Source: Linum tenue (Eukaryota > Streptophyta > Magnoliopsida > Malpighiales > Linaceae). Taken from it: 64,000 nt of DNA. The stretch lies in NCBI GenBank assembly GCA_946122785.1, contig CAMGYJ010000008.1, forward strand, positions 16,331,475-16,395,474, given 5' to 3'. Positions 32,537 to 43,880 of the stretch are shown here, in pieces (position 1 is the stretch's first letter; each line of letters begins with the position of its first letter). The position numbers and the translations under genes were made by a program. The notes beneath the pieces were generated by a model. The model was not told the origin of the DNA, searched no databases, and was given only the letters and a program-made list of their open reading frames with translations.

Positions 32537-32818
32537 TTAAGTCAGTTTGGTCTTCTTGGATTTCTCTGCAACTTCATCCTCTGCTTCCTCCGAGCTTTCG
32601 TCTTCGTCGTCAACCAACTCATCAGGAACATCAGCAGGAACGTTATGCTTGGTGATGAATTCCTTCAGTATCCTCATGCTTTCTTCTTTCATGGCAACCA
32701 GTTCCTCGGAGATGGTAGCTCCTTCCCCTTTCGTGGCTGCCACTGAATGCGTCTCGGAGCCAAGTCTGAATGTGGCTTTCACACGGATCCCATTTTCATT
32801 ACCACCGTCAACCTCCAT
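32537..32818 (-). CDS. small acidic plant protein of unknown function
   Basis: 93 residues, starting MEVDGGNENG and ending in an acidic tract (DDEDESSEEAEDEV) followed by a Lys-rich end (EKSKKTK). The middle (VKATFRLGSETHS, LVAMKEESMRILKEFI) could form a strand and an amphipathic helix. It seems a real gene because the ATG is preceded by a plausible 5' UTR intron: donor at 33082 (GAG|GTAAAT), acceptor ending at 32838 (TTTTGCAG), with a further leader exon above 33083. I do not recognise the family with certainty. The overall shape (short, one alpha/beta stretch, acidic tail) is shared with small accessory subunits such as GON7 of the KEOPS complex, but that is only a resemblance. It is divergently arranged with F-box gene 3. 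Confidence 0.7.
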   Translation of the reverse strand: MEVDGGNENGIRVKATFRLGSETHSVAATKGEGATISEELVAMKEESMRILKEFITKHNVPADVPDELVDDEDESSEEAEDEVAEKSKKTKLT

Positions 32819-33082
32819 TCTCTCTCACAAACAGATTCTGCAAAATCAGGCGGCACATTCATTCAGACATCAAAGAGTTAAACATTTTCTTCATCCCATC
32901 CACCAATGATTTGCACTTACAAACCAAGAAAACGGAATCAAATCATTCAATTTATAATTTTCTTCTTGATTATCCTTTTGGCAGCAGCAGCAGCAGTAGC
33001 AGAAGCAAACACAGAAGGGAGAAATATTGGATATTCACATCTACTACTTTGTTTGTGTGGGCGAAATAAGGAGGAGATTTAC

Positions 33083-33671
33083 CTCGGATGGGAAACGGCG
33101 GAGAAGTGAGGGTTTCTAAGGCGGGGCAAACGCGCCGGAAGGAGGTTGAATCGGCGGAGGAAGGAGGCCAGGGAGAGCAGCAGCGGCGGCGGCGGCGGCG
33201 GCGAGGCTAGGGTGTGCGGGAGGGGAGTAAGTTGAGGATGATGGTGGTGTTTTCGGAGGAAGGGTAAGGCCCTGCTTTACTGGAGATCGGGCTTTGGGCT
33301 CCTTTTGCTGTAAGAGAAAATTGGGCTTTTATGTTGGGCCTGTATCGAACAAAAAACTATCGACCGTTGGGCTCTAGTGTGTATTACTGCGAAAGAGAAA
33401 CGCTACGGGTAGGCCTAGTCTTCAGTCTTCACCCATCCTCATTCCACAGATCAAGAATCCTTATCCGACAAGGAAAAGGAAAACACAAAGAGAAAGGAAG
33501 AAACGATTATATAGCACAATGAAAGAGTCCATGCTCTAGCCCTGGGTATAAATACTTCACCGTATGACAGAAAATCAACACTGAAAAAACTTAGAAGCTC
33601 ACTGGGTTAGTCGGATCGGGTTTTGTTTTTTTTTTTTTCTTTTTCGTTCTCAGGTAGCATTGTATTTAGGC
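33083..33671. promoter_or_regulatory. bidirectional promoter region
   Basis: Separates the divergent small acidic gene (minus) and F-box gene 3 (plus). A (GGC)n run lies at about 33184-33207 near the minus-strand leader exon. A TATA box (TATAAATA, 33547-33554) lies 118 bp upstream of the F-box ATG. Part of this region (about 33230-33385) reappears in degraded form at 47205-47365 in front of an F-box remnant. Confidence 0.6.
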
Positions 33672-35410
33672 ATGCAGGGGAGGGCTATGAAGCCGGTGTG
33701 CAAACCCAGTGCGGATAGGATCACCAACCTTCCTGCGGATGTGACACTGCGGATTCTCGAGCTCTTACCTGTCAAAGAGGCTGCAAAAATGGCCGCATTG
33801 TCGACGACGTGGAGGAGCCACTGGAGAAGTGTTCGTCGACTTGTGTTCGACAACGATTTCGCTGGTGCTAAATCGAACAAGATGATGGACAGGTTAATGC
33901 TGAACATTTACAGAGTTCTGCTGCTCCACGACGGGCCAATAAGAAAGTTTTATTTCTTGTTTTCTGGATTGCGGTCCTGCTATGAGTATGAGATCGATCA
34001 GATCATTGTCCATCTTTCTAACAGAGGTCTCCAGGCATTCGCCCTCGCCCTTTCTCCTGCAGACAGTCATGTCTACAAGTTACATTCCGCCCTGTTTTCC
34101 TGTCTTCAACTGGATGAGCTGAGTCTTGTTTGCTGCGAATTCAGACAGCCATCGTGGTTTGTGGGGTTTGGTAAGCTTAAGAATCTTTGCGTGATGCGAG
34201 TAGCCCTGCCTGCTGATTTCTTTGAGAATTTCCTTACCAAGTGCCCGATGCTTCAAGTTTTGTTGGTCGTTCATTGTGTTGGTCCTGGTAATCTTCAACT
34301 TGTGGCTCCACGTCTCCGAAAATTCACCTTCCGTGGGAATCTGAAGAAGATCAGCTTCAAGCATACTCCATTTCTGAACTCTGTTTCTATTGCTCTCAAT
34401 GGCCACCGCGAAGAAGTCGAGAAGCCTGTTGACACTGTAGCTTTATTTGCTTCCCTCCCATCACTCCAAACATTTGCAGTCGACTTTCAACTCCTACAAG
34501 TAAGTTCGCTTGTCTGTCAATTCCTCCACTGTGATAGCTACTCGTACTAATTTGGGGTTTTCTCTTTATAATCAGTACTTTGCCCCAGTTCATATCAATG
34601 AACCCAATAGGCTTCCCACTCTTATCCGGTTAAGAAACGTCAGAATAACGCATCTTGATTTGGGTAGCTTGGAGAAAGCGGCTGCTTTTGTCTCTCTGAT
34701 CATGAAATCGCCCAACTTGCTTGCGCTCACAATTAAGGTGTTTTTTTTTTTTTTGTGTGTCTCTCTTTGCATATGTGACTGTTGATATGACTTGAATCGG
34801 TTTAGACCCACATGGAGAAGTACTATAAATACTTCTCATACTCCTCTGTAATCTGTAATCTCCTCGATATAGTGAAACTGGCTCTCTCTCGCCCGTGGAC
34901 TAGCTAACACACATCGTGTTAGTGAACCACGTAAATCGTGTGTCTGTGTTCTTTCGATTCTCGCTCTCGTATTCTTGCTTTATCGATTCCGGCAATTTCC
35001 CGATCCGTAGCAGCGCGTTTATAACAGTGACCATATATATAGATTCTGGTCTCTGATCTAACTTAAATGTTTTTGGTAAAATGTTCATATCATGGTAGCT
35101 GGACAGTAGCCATCAAACTCATCCCGCCAATAATGAGGCGGTCACAAACATTCGAAGGTCGTTGGAAGCAGAGGAGCGTCGTGGAGTCTGGTTTTGTTTG
35201 CGGCATCTTAGAGAGTTTACAATTCAGGATTGTCTGGCTACACAGAGCGAGCTGGACCTGTTGAGGTTCGTGCTGGCCACTGTTCCGTCACTAGAGCGTG
35301 TGTCCATCAAGTCGTTGGATAGATTGGCCTACAATACGAGAATCGAATTCATGAAGAAGGTGATGACGTACAAGCGTGCCTCTGCAAATGCAACAGTTGT
35401 ATGTGACTGA
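33672..35410 (+). CDS. F-box/FBD-type protein 3
   Basis: Three exons: 33672-34499, 34576-34737 and 35099-35410, joined in phase 0, giving 433 residues. The F-box lies at about residues 14-51 (DRITNLPADVTLRILELLP), the centre is leucine-rich, and the C-terminus (GVWFCLRHLREFTIQDC to the end) is an FBD domain. It should act as a substrate receptor in an SCF ubiquitin ligase. ATG 33672 is the first in frame; a second lies five codons downstream. Intron 2 (34738-35098) is long only because a 247-bp solo LTR sits in it. It is only distantly similar to F-box genes 1 and 2, and a broken copy lies at 47205-47690. No damage is visible in the coding exons. Confidence 0.85.
34780..35026. mobile_element. 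solo LTR in intron 2 of F-box gene 3
   Basis: 247 bp beginning TGTTGATATG and ending TTTATAACA, flanked by a perfect 5-bp duplication GTGAC (34775-34779 and 35027-35031). It contains a TATA box (CTATAAATA) and a downstream stretch (CGTGGACTAGCTAAC, GAACCACGTAAATC) that resembles the R/U5 part of plant Ty1/copia LTRs. No internal region or second LTR remains, so it is a solo LTR. The paralogous intron remnant at 47520-47628 lacks it. Confidence 0.85.
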
Positions 35411-36370
35411 AAAAGGACAAAGAGAAAGAGTTACAAATTTGGTTTCCCCATTGGTGTCTCATTTAGGATGATGCTGCTGCTTTCGTTGTTTGGAGTGGGG
35501 ACAGTAAGAGTTAGTGCTCTATGATCGTACAAGAAGATTTATGTACAATACTTAATGTGATCTTTTTCTGATTTCTTTGAGAATGCACTTCATATGTTGG
35601 AGGGACTCAAAGACTTCAGATTCAGGCACTCTAGATGAGCTAGCTAGACTGAAATGGCCAACAATGCAAATCAAGACACTTATTATGACTATTCCTAAGG
35701 TCGGGAACAGAACTAAGGTCGACAAGGTTTAGAGGAAGTTATCATCATCATCAAGTTTAGTTTATTGTCAATGTTTAGACTTTTAGTTTGAGTTATGTTT
35801 GTTTTAATTTAATTGTTCTTCAAAAGCAAGTTGGTATGATTTGTCTTGTAGTGTCAAGCTTGAGTATTTAAAACCAAGTACGAATGAGAAACACCCAAGG
35901 ATTCTAGGGTTCCATTTTCCACAACTCATCTTTGTTGTTAATCGTTACTACTTATTGAAAATCCATCTTAAAAAAACGCAAGTGTCAAAGTTATCATCCG
36001 ACCAGTCCGATCAAGACAAAATCGAGGAATAAATAGTAGCAGCATTGCAACTTAGCAGAGGAACAATGAAACTAGGAGAGTCAGCCAGAAAGCACAAAAA
36101 AGAGGATATATGAGCCAAACGATCAATGATTATATATTCGGTTAAGTAGCAGTTAAGCGAGAAGCATTAGGCGCGCAAATCTGGAGTATTAGCGCCAAAT
36201 TATATATATAGAGAGGGACGATTTACTTAATAATTGAGAATGCTTATGTAATTTTTAGTAAATACGGTGAATTTCATTTGTAAATTTCATCTCAATTTCT
36301 CGAAATTTCTAAAATTAGTGTTAGTTTCCCCATAATTCAAAAATATAGAATTAATATCGAACACTTAAAT
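35411..36370. other. intergenic, 3' UTR of F-box gene 3
   Basis: Holds the 3' UTR of F-box gene 3 and AT-rich DNA. No further gene is seen. Confidence 0.5.
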
Positions 36371-37765
36371 CACTACAAAAAAACAGGGCTGTAACGAGGG
36401 GAAATGTGCTGAGGGTATCCATTCCCATCGGTAAAAGTACCCTATCAACGACCACGTTGCATTCCTATCGGTATTGGGGTCAAAGAGTGGTATTGACAAA
36501 TAGTCCCCCTCGTTAATTGTGGAAAATATTTCAGATTTTAGTGCGCCAACTTTTTTTGGTTTGAAACTTTCAAAGGCCGCCAATTAATTGGTTTAAGCGG
36601 CAATTTGCTTTTCCCCAGTCCGCACTGTAGCTCAATCAAATTAAAAATATATTTAAAACCCTTGAAGTTTATCCAAAAAATCTTGTGGACAAGAATTCTC
36701 CTTTATCCCACCCACTCCCTTATCACTTGAGACTTAACACATCCCCGATCTCTACTCCATCTCCCATAAAATCTCTTTCTCGTTTCAAAAGTACATGCTT
36801 TTCTGCTTAAGCCTTATGCCTTATCCCGATGAATCTCTTCCACTTTCAGATTTACCCATTGCCTTCAATGGCCGACCCAAATCTTACACATTACCAGATC
36901 TACCCATCTCTAACTTCTTCAAAATTCATCAACCTCAAACTTTTCCTTTGTTCGGTAAACATCTAAATCTCCAGATCTGAAAACGCAAGCTCCAACTAGA
37001 TTTCCAACAAGCTCCGCCGAGATCCATCAAAATCTGCAACCTCTTCTGCTGCTGGGCGAAATCGCACCCCTCGCCAGCCTCCTTCGGCAAGGTTGTTGAT
37101 GGTCCTTCGATACCGACCCTCTCTGTCACTAGGCCTTCCTCTGCCTCCCTCCGTTCACCATATAAATCTCGCTTTCAGAAGAGAAAATGACAAAGCTACA
37201 AGTTTGATAGAAAGGAGTAGCTAGATTGATTAATGTCGGCAGTAGTAGGCTCATAGTATGAGACTTTTTTTATAATTGTAGTATTTAATGCTTGACCTGC
37301 TAAGTATTATCTTCTAGCTCGATTTTACTTTTCTTTTGCTTCAACGATGACTCTTTGTGATTGTATTTGTATGATTGGAAGGTTGTAGCCAATAGGCTTA
37401 TGAAATAAGATTTGGAACGTTGGGTAATTTTTTTTGAGTTCGCACGACCAATCGAGGCAAATCATTTCGATGACAAAGTTTGAAATCAATTAATTAATAT
37501 CATTGTGATTTCCTTATAATTATGACTGGCTAATTGCCCATTAATTATAAAGGTTTTTCTGTATTAATTCTTAGCATCAACGAGAGGAAACTGCTCCCTC
37601 GTAAAAGGTTTTAACGAGAGGGTAAGAGATTCCGGTCGTTAATGATCTTTACCGGCAAAGCCTGTAACGAAGGGAAGCTTCCCCTCGTTAATAGCTTTTC
37701 ACGAGGGTTTTTGGCCTTTTAACGACCGTTTTTCACCATCGTTAAAACCACTTTTTTTTGTAGTG
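36371..37765. mobile_element. non-autonomous CACTA transposon
   Basis: 1395 bp starting CACTACAAAAAAAC and ending TTTTTTTTGTAGTG, flanked by the 3-bp duplication AAT (36368-36370 and 37766-37768). These are the terminal sequence and target-site length of CACTA (EnSpm) elements. Both ends carry repeats of a subterminal box, AACGAGGGG or its complement, as expected for transposase binding sites. No transposase ORF is inside. The central part (about 36650-37190) is less AT-rich and may be captured sequence of unknown origin. Confidence 0.9.
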
Positions 37766-37768
37766 AAT

Positions 37769-38739
37769 GTATCGTTAACTTATAATGACGTATAAAATAT
37801 AGCATGTATCAATTAATGACGCACATACGTAAGCATACCTATAGATCGGGTAAGTTGAAATTTTTAGTATTAATGGCTTATTATACTACTTTTTATTTCT
37901 ATTCGGTTCTGACAACATTGATTAATTAATTGATTTAGTTATTTACAAATTAAAATAAATCGTGTATACTCTTATGTTTTAGCAACATTATAAGAATAAT
38001 TTCATTTTCGTCTACTAAAGGTGTGTCAATTATGATTGGTTTTTAGTAGTGTGTCAGAGATTTAGAATTTGTACTTTTGTATCGACGATAGTAGGAACGA
38101 AAATCTTGAACGGAGGTGTATCAATTTTGTGAGTCCACTATTCCTATATCGAGCTATGTACTTTACTCGACTCAACTCGTGGTGGCCGGTTCGAATTAAT
38201 CCCTTGGCTGGATTGGTAAAGAGCTCCGATGGATGGGAGACGGCTAAGGTGATGATGGGTGTTTGGGATTGCTTTGGTTTTAAACTTGTGTTATTTTGGA
38301 TTATTGGGACAATACTATAGCAACAAGGTACGTACGTAGTAGCAATTTAGGATTGATAGATACCAAAATATAATATTGGTTTCACTCAATTCCAGAAATT
38401 AATGCAGTCAAACAAACAAAGCCTCAACTTTGTCTATTGTTATTACAAATGCAAACACAGCGGGGGTAGAGTAGCTACCTCTCAGTCTTGCTTTTGGTGT
38501 TCAGCTAGCCGCTGAGGATTTGGTAGAGAGAACTGAATTACGTACGATAATACAAGATTCCATGCATGCATAAAAACAGAAGCAAAACGCGTAATTAATT
38601 GGAGCGGATAGGGTGCAAAACTCGATCGTATCAGCGTATCATCACCATGTCATGTGATACGAGTACAATGATACGATCGGGGTTTTGCATAGGCGGCAGG
38701 GCCGGGTTTTGTACCAGGACCCCGCCAAGCCATAATTAA
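37769..38739. other. intergenic, 3' UTR of the O-methyltransferase with a hairpin
   Basis: AT-rich. Close to the O-methyltransferase stop codon (about 38622-38680) there is a long imperfect inverted repeat: CGATCGTATCA pairs with TGATACGATCG, and inside it CGTATCA.CAC pairs with GTGATACG. Confidence 0.55.
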
Positions 38740-40648
38740 TCAAGGATAGACTTCAATAAGAACCCGCAGCCCACCAACTGGAGTTATTGTGTAGTTGGAG
38801 AAGCCAGCTTCAGTGAAGAGTTTGGACCACTGTTGTTCACTTCTTATGGCGCCTTCAAAACAAGACATCATGACCAGGTCCGTGTACAGCAGCGCTGTGG
38901 TGGAGCTGTGGTCGTTGCAGCTTTCGTGGCCTAGCACATGGTCTGCTATCATCACCTTCCCTCCTGCTGCCTTTCCACCACTAGTCACCGCTTTCTTGCA
39001 TTGCTTCAATAGCTCCACGCAGGACTCGTCACCCCAGTCGATTAGCACCCACTGTTTTAATCAAGCAAACAGACGATTAAAAGAATTCGAATCTTAGACC
39101 TCCAGGTTCAAAACTAATAGTATTTTTTTTAATAATGGTCAAAACTAGAGCTGAAAGTTTGGTACTGGTATTTGGGATATACCGAATATCGTACCGAATT
39201 TATCACTATTTTCATAACACCAAAAGGCAAAAACTAGTATTAGTCGTCTCTAAGCCTCCAATTCGTCAAATTAAAGATTTTCAATGACAAGAATTTGAGA
39301 TGCCACATCTCCATATCCTAGCTCTAGGCAAACTCAAGACTCTTTGCTTAGTCTCTTTGCCCTAAATTAAACTATCAAATCTAATTTATATATTTAATTA
39401 TTAATTAGAAAGGTAATTAATTTCATATTTGATAAAACCGATTGGGATACCGAAGTACCGATTGGGATACCGGAATATTTAGCGATTGAGATTGGGATAC
39501 CGAAATTATTTAGAGATTGTGATTGGGATTGACTTTAGTGTGTAATTCAGTATTCGAGGAATTTCGGTATTTGATATTGAGATACCACCGATACCATACC
39601 GATTTCCACCCTAGTCAAAACCAGTAGTACGTATTACCACTTTGAGATCAAATAATGGTCCATGAAACCGTACCGGAGACCGTACCGGGAAAGTCAGCGA
39701 TACTGCGATAGGGTATTTTATGGTAAAACCGTGCTTTAACCGTAGTTCAACCGTTGTACCGTTAAATACCGCCTATCGGTTTAGCCTCCGATACTGATAT
39801 TTCATGGTTGAACCACCGGTACAGTACGGTTTCATGGACCATGCAAATAAACCGCAACTCTGTACGTACCGTACCTTCAAGAGCACTGCATCGGCTGGCG
39901 CGGGGATTTCCTCGAACATGTTCCCTCCAACATAGCACAGATTCTCCTGGGTGGGTTTCAACCCGGCAACCACATGGGGGAGATCAAACACGGTGAATTC
40001 GATGGCAGGGAAAGCGTCGGCGAGGACTCGAGCCGTGTTCCCGGTGTTGCCGCCTACGTCCACGAGCGAGGTCAACCCCTGGAACGCCTTCTGGCACTTG
40101 CCCGCCAAAACCCTACCGAACAGCTCGCTGTCGCTCCCGACGCCTTCGTTCAGGAGCCGGGCGAAGCGCGGGTCCTCGGCAGCGACTTGGTACAGCTTCC
40201 TGCCACCGTGAGAGAGCGCGAACGGAGTCTGCTGTTGTTCTTCTTCCTCCTCGACGCCGGCGCGAAACCAAGTGCTCATCTGGCGCCAAGGATCCATCAT
40301 GACAGGATCGCTCCCGAGGAGGAGCGCTGACCTTGCACTCAAGGGGTTCTCCTTGAGGAGGAGGCGAGACAGCGGCGCCAGGGAGTAGCGGCCTTGGTCG
40401 TCTTCGAGGAAGTAGCCCAAGTGGACGAGCGCGCGCATGAGGCGGGACAGGAACGGAGCTTTGACCGCGGGGATTGTTAGCGAGGAGGCGAGCTCGAGGA
40501 GGGTGATGGGACGAGCTCCGTGGCGGTGGACGAGGTCTGGAATCTCCAACTCGACTGCGCATTTCACTGCCATTGTGCTGATGTAGCCCGAGGTGTGCTC
40601 CCAGATGCGGGGTAGACACTCATCCGCAAGCTCCATCGCGCTTTCCAT
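38740..40648 (-). CDS. class II plant O-methyltransferase, atypical active site
   Basis: Two exons: 40648-39875 and 39051-38740, phase 0, giving 361 residues, the normal length for the COMT-type family. The N-terminal dimerisation domain (1-110) is followed by the SAM-binding Rossmann fold with LVDVGGNTG (family usually VDVGGGTG), FDLPHVV and GGNMFEEIP. The exon junction (LLK|W) is at the usual place in this family. These enzymes methylate hydroxyls of phenolics, flavonoids or alkaloids in the cytosol using S-adenosylmethionine. Oddity: where the family has the catalytic His (HDW), this gene reads VLIDWGDE: ATC (Ile 262) at 39042-39040. The general base therefore seems missing; the enzyme may be dead or changed. 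The 823-bp intron holds two transposons. The substrate cannot be told. Confidence 0.88.
39146..39613. mobile_element. hAT-type non-autonomous element in the OMT intron
   Basis: 468 bp flanked by the perfect 8-bp duplication GTCAAAAC (39138-39145 and 39614-39621). The ends are imperfect inverted repeats (TAGAGCTGAAAG against TAGGGTGGAAAT on the other strand), the TAGGG-type ends common in plant hAT MITEs. The interior has repeated GGTAT/ATACCG boxes and no ORF. Confidence 0.85.
39655..39842. mobile_element. MITE copy B (CATGGTCCATGAAA family) in the OMT intron
   Basis: About 188 bp, an inverted relative of the MITE at 26798-26979, with ATGGTCCATGAAACCG at one end and CGGTTTCATGGACCAT at the other. 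Shared CAAATA on both sides is the likely remnant of the target-site duplication. It ends only 32 bp from the splice donor of exon 1. Confidence 0.85.
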
Positions 40649-40768
40649 TTTCCGCCCCCCTTTCTTAGTTACTAGTACTTTTGTATGTATATTCTTTTCT
40701 TGTTTGCTTGTGTGTTCCTTTGATGCCCACTTCGCTTCTCTATTTATGCAAAAATTTCACATCAATAG

Positions 40769-42190
40769 TAGTCAATTCGTTAACTTTTCATCCAGTCATT
40801 CGCGTAAGTTGACTTTCGAGTTCTAATACTGCCGCGACTTGGATGCTGGGTCTTGACATTTAGCCAAACTGTGGAACTAGAACAATTTAATAGTCGAACA
40901 TTTTATTATGCTTAAAGAAATAATAGCCAGATCTTTTGAAATGTAGTTATTTTTTTGTTAAAGCTAGCGCCATAGTTAGCAGAATCGTCATGATACGCCA
41001 CTATTTTGATCAAGGTGAATGGAAGTTGAGGTGCGTTGCATCTATTTGTACAAAATACTAGTGTGACAATTTTTTTTTTTTTTTTTGTCAAGCATGTGAG
41101 TGACGTACATTCTTTTCCTAATTAGTATGTCAAGTGGTCACCAAGAATTCCTTCTTTCTTAACAACTTGGTGCTTGACGTCCACCTTCCTCCTAACGTTA
41201 AATTAAAATTTCCTGAAAACCAACCAAATCTCATAACCGGAAAAAAAGTTATTAATTTTTTTTAATAATGAGGGAAAGGGTAATTGATAATTATTTGGGT
41301 TATAGGTATAATATGCCCCTCTATTATTTCGTTTTATCAAACATGTCTCTTTACTATTTTTTACATCAAACATGCTTCTATGCACTTTGGAAAAATGATC
41401 AAACAAACCCTTCCGTTAAACTTTTCATCCGAAAAACCGTTAACCATAGCCAAACTTTGGTTTGAGCGATAATAGTAGATATAGATATAGTAGTCGATTC
41501 GTTAACTTTTCATTCAGCCATTCGCGTAAGTTGACTTTCGAGTTCCAATACTGTCGCGACTTGGATGCTGGGTCTTGACATTTAGCCAAACTGTGGAACT
41601 AAGACGATTTAATAGTCGAACATTTTATTAGGCTTAAAGAAATAATAGCCAGCTCTTTTGAAATGTAGTCATTTTTTTGTTAAATCTAGCGCCGCAGTTA
41701 GCAGAATTGTCATGATACGCCACTATTTTGATCGAATGTGAATGGAAGTTGAGCTGCGTTGCATCTATTTGTACAAAATACTAGTGTCACAATTTGTTTT
41801 TTTTTTTTTTTGTCAAGTATGTGAGTGACATACATTCTTTTCCTAATTAGTATGTCAAGTGGTCACCAAGAATTCCTTCTTTCTTAACAACTTGGTGCTT
41901 GACGTCCACCTTCCTCCTAACATTAAATTAAAATTTCCTGAAAACCAAACAAATCACTTAACCGAAAAAAGTTATTAGTTTGTTTTTAATAAAGGTAATT
42001 AATAATTATTTGGATTATAGGTATAATATGCCCCTTTACTATGTCATTTTATCAAATATGTCTATTTATTATTGTCTACATCAAACATGCTTCTATGCAG
42101 TTTGGAAAAATGATCAAACAAACCCTTATGTTAAACTTTTCATCTGAAAAACCGTTAACCATGGCCAAACTTTGGTTTGGGCGATACAAA
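40769..42190. repeat. 722-bp tandem duplication upstream of the OMT
   Basis: The segment from about 40769 to 41490 is repeated at about 41491-42190. GTTAACTTTTCAT occurs at 40779 and 41501, and matching blocks continue to AACCAT(A/G)GCCAAACTTTGG at the end of each. The copies differ by scattered substitutions and small indels. Copy 1 begins about 120 bp upstream of the OMT start codon, so it may hold promoter sequence. No ORF is conserved between the copies. Confidence 0.9.
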
Positions 42191-43512
42191 TATATAAAAT
42201 ATCCCTAATAATTTCACATTAGAATTTTTTTGTTTTTTTATAGCCAAATTATTCTAATAATTTCACAAGTATATTTGTGCTACAAATTATTCTAATAATT
42301 TCACTTTGACGAGATCCAGAAAAATAAAATAGGGGACAAAAGTGATATTTTCCCTCCCATTTGCAGATGTTAGGTTGTCGATCTAGATGTCGGTTCAACC
42401 ATAATAGAGGTACATTTTGTAGATATGACCCTAATTATTTATGTAAGGCATCTTTTCTTTTACTTCTCCTCTGTTGACATTCTCGTTTTTTTTCTTCTGT
42501 ACCTTCACTTGGCTTAAATTAATGATTAAGGCACTTGGCATTCTTGATGAGTAATTTAGTGCAACCGGACCATGTCACAACTAGCTATACAATTTATATA
42601 TCACAACTAATGTTGATATGTGCTACCTTTTATAACAACTAGATGGACATTTTTAATGTTTAATTTCCAACTATTGTCTGTGGATACATGTAGTGATGCA
42701 TCGATTTTCTCATATGCATCACACATATTATTCCCTTGTTATAAGAAGGCAACTCATTATCGGTTTAATCAGTGGAACCGCCAAACCAGTTATAATAGCA
42801 TTCGATCTATTAGTTTGGACAATTAGGAATTGACCAAGTGATTTTTAACGATTGGACTTGAAACCAGATGAACCGCCATGATTTAACTAATCCTCTATTT
42901 TAACCACATAAAAGTTATGAAGAAAAACTATTTTAAGGTAAAGTAAGTGTTTGAAAAAGAGGTTTTCCTTTTACTCAACTGTCGATATGGTAATAAGGTA
43001 AAATCTCTCTAATCTCTACTACCTACAATAGTTACAAATATATGATCACAAGTCATCTCTTAAATCAAAGAAAGATCATAGAAGACCGTTGCACCTAGAA
43101 GAACTATACATAGAAGAAAGCAACAAGAGAAGACTCACAGAATGTGGCTGAGCAAATCTTACACAAAGTAAGACCAAACACTATGTGATTAGCAATAGGT
43201 GTAATGAGTGATAGGTGTTCGTTGTTTGTGTTGCTTGAGTGTTTGTGAGGTTTTGTAGTTTCTCTCTATAGCATGGGTGCTTGTGAGGAAGAGAGAAAGG
43301 GATATATTGCTCTAGTCTTATCAAAAGTTTGAGTTCCACCCAAAGGGACTCAGTTTGGAGTTAGAACGGAATAAGACAAAAACTTAGATACTAGGTCTCA
43401 AAGGGTGAGCCACCTTTGAGTCGAGACATAAGCAAATATCCTATTTTGTGAAAAAAATAGTCAAACCTTCTTAAATATAATTTGATAGCCATTTTTTCTT
43501 AATGTTAGCGCC
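42191..43512. other. intergenic, AT-rich
   Basis: No gene recognised. A short motif, TTCTAATAATTTCAC, recurs between 42210 and 42305. Confidence 0.5.
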
Positions 43513-43880
43513 GGAGGGATGAGTTAGCTTGCTAACCCCCCTAAGGGTTGAAAAAATGACACCCCCTAGGCCCTATTAACTATAGTTATTTTGGGTATTA
43601 AATTCATGTTGTATTTAATAATTTTTGGGAATTAAAAACTCATATTAATTACATTCTTTTTTTCAACTACCATTGCACTGATACAATTACCATTGCACTT
43701 GTTCAATGATACGATTGCACTGATATAACTACCATTGCACTGGAGAAAAAAAATTAAGATGAATTTTTAATTCCCATATATTATTAAATACAACACAAAT
43801 TTATTATCTTAAAAGTCTATAATTAATAGGAGTGTCATTTTTTCAACCCGTTTAAAGATAGTCATGCTATCTCATTCCCC
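43513..43880. mobile_element. fold-back MITE
   Basis: About 370 bp whose two halves are imperfect inverted repeats of more than 150 bp. The left arm (GGGATGAGTTAGC, then GGGTTGAAAAAATGACAC, then GTTGTATTTAATAATTTTTGGG) reappears inverted in the right arm ending CTCATTCCCC. The short core repeats ACCATTGCACT. No ORF. The target-site duplication is not clear. Confidence 0.75.

Noticed and set aside
38069..38320. 83-residue plus-strand ORF.
   Set aside because: No conserved motif and unremarkable composition in AT-rich DNA.
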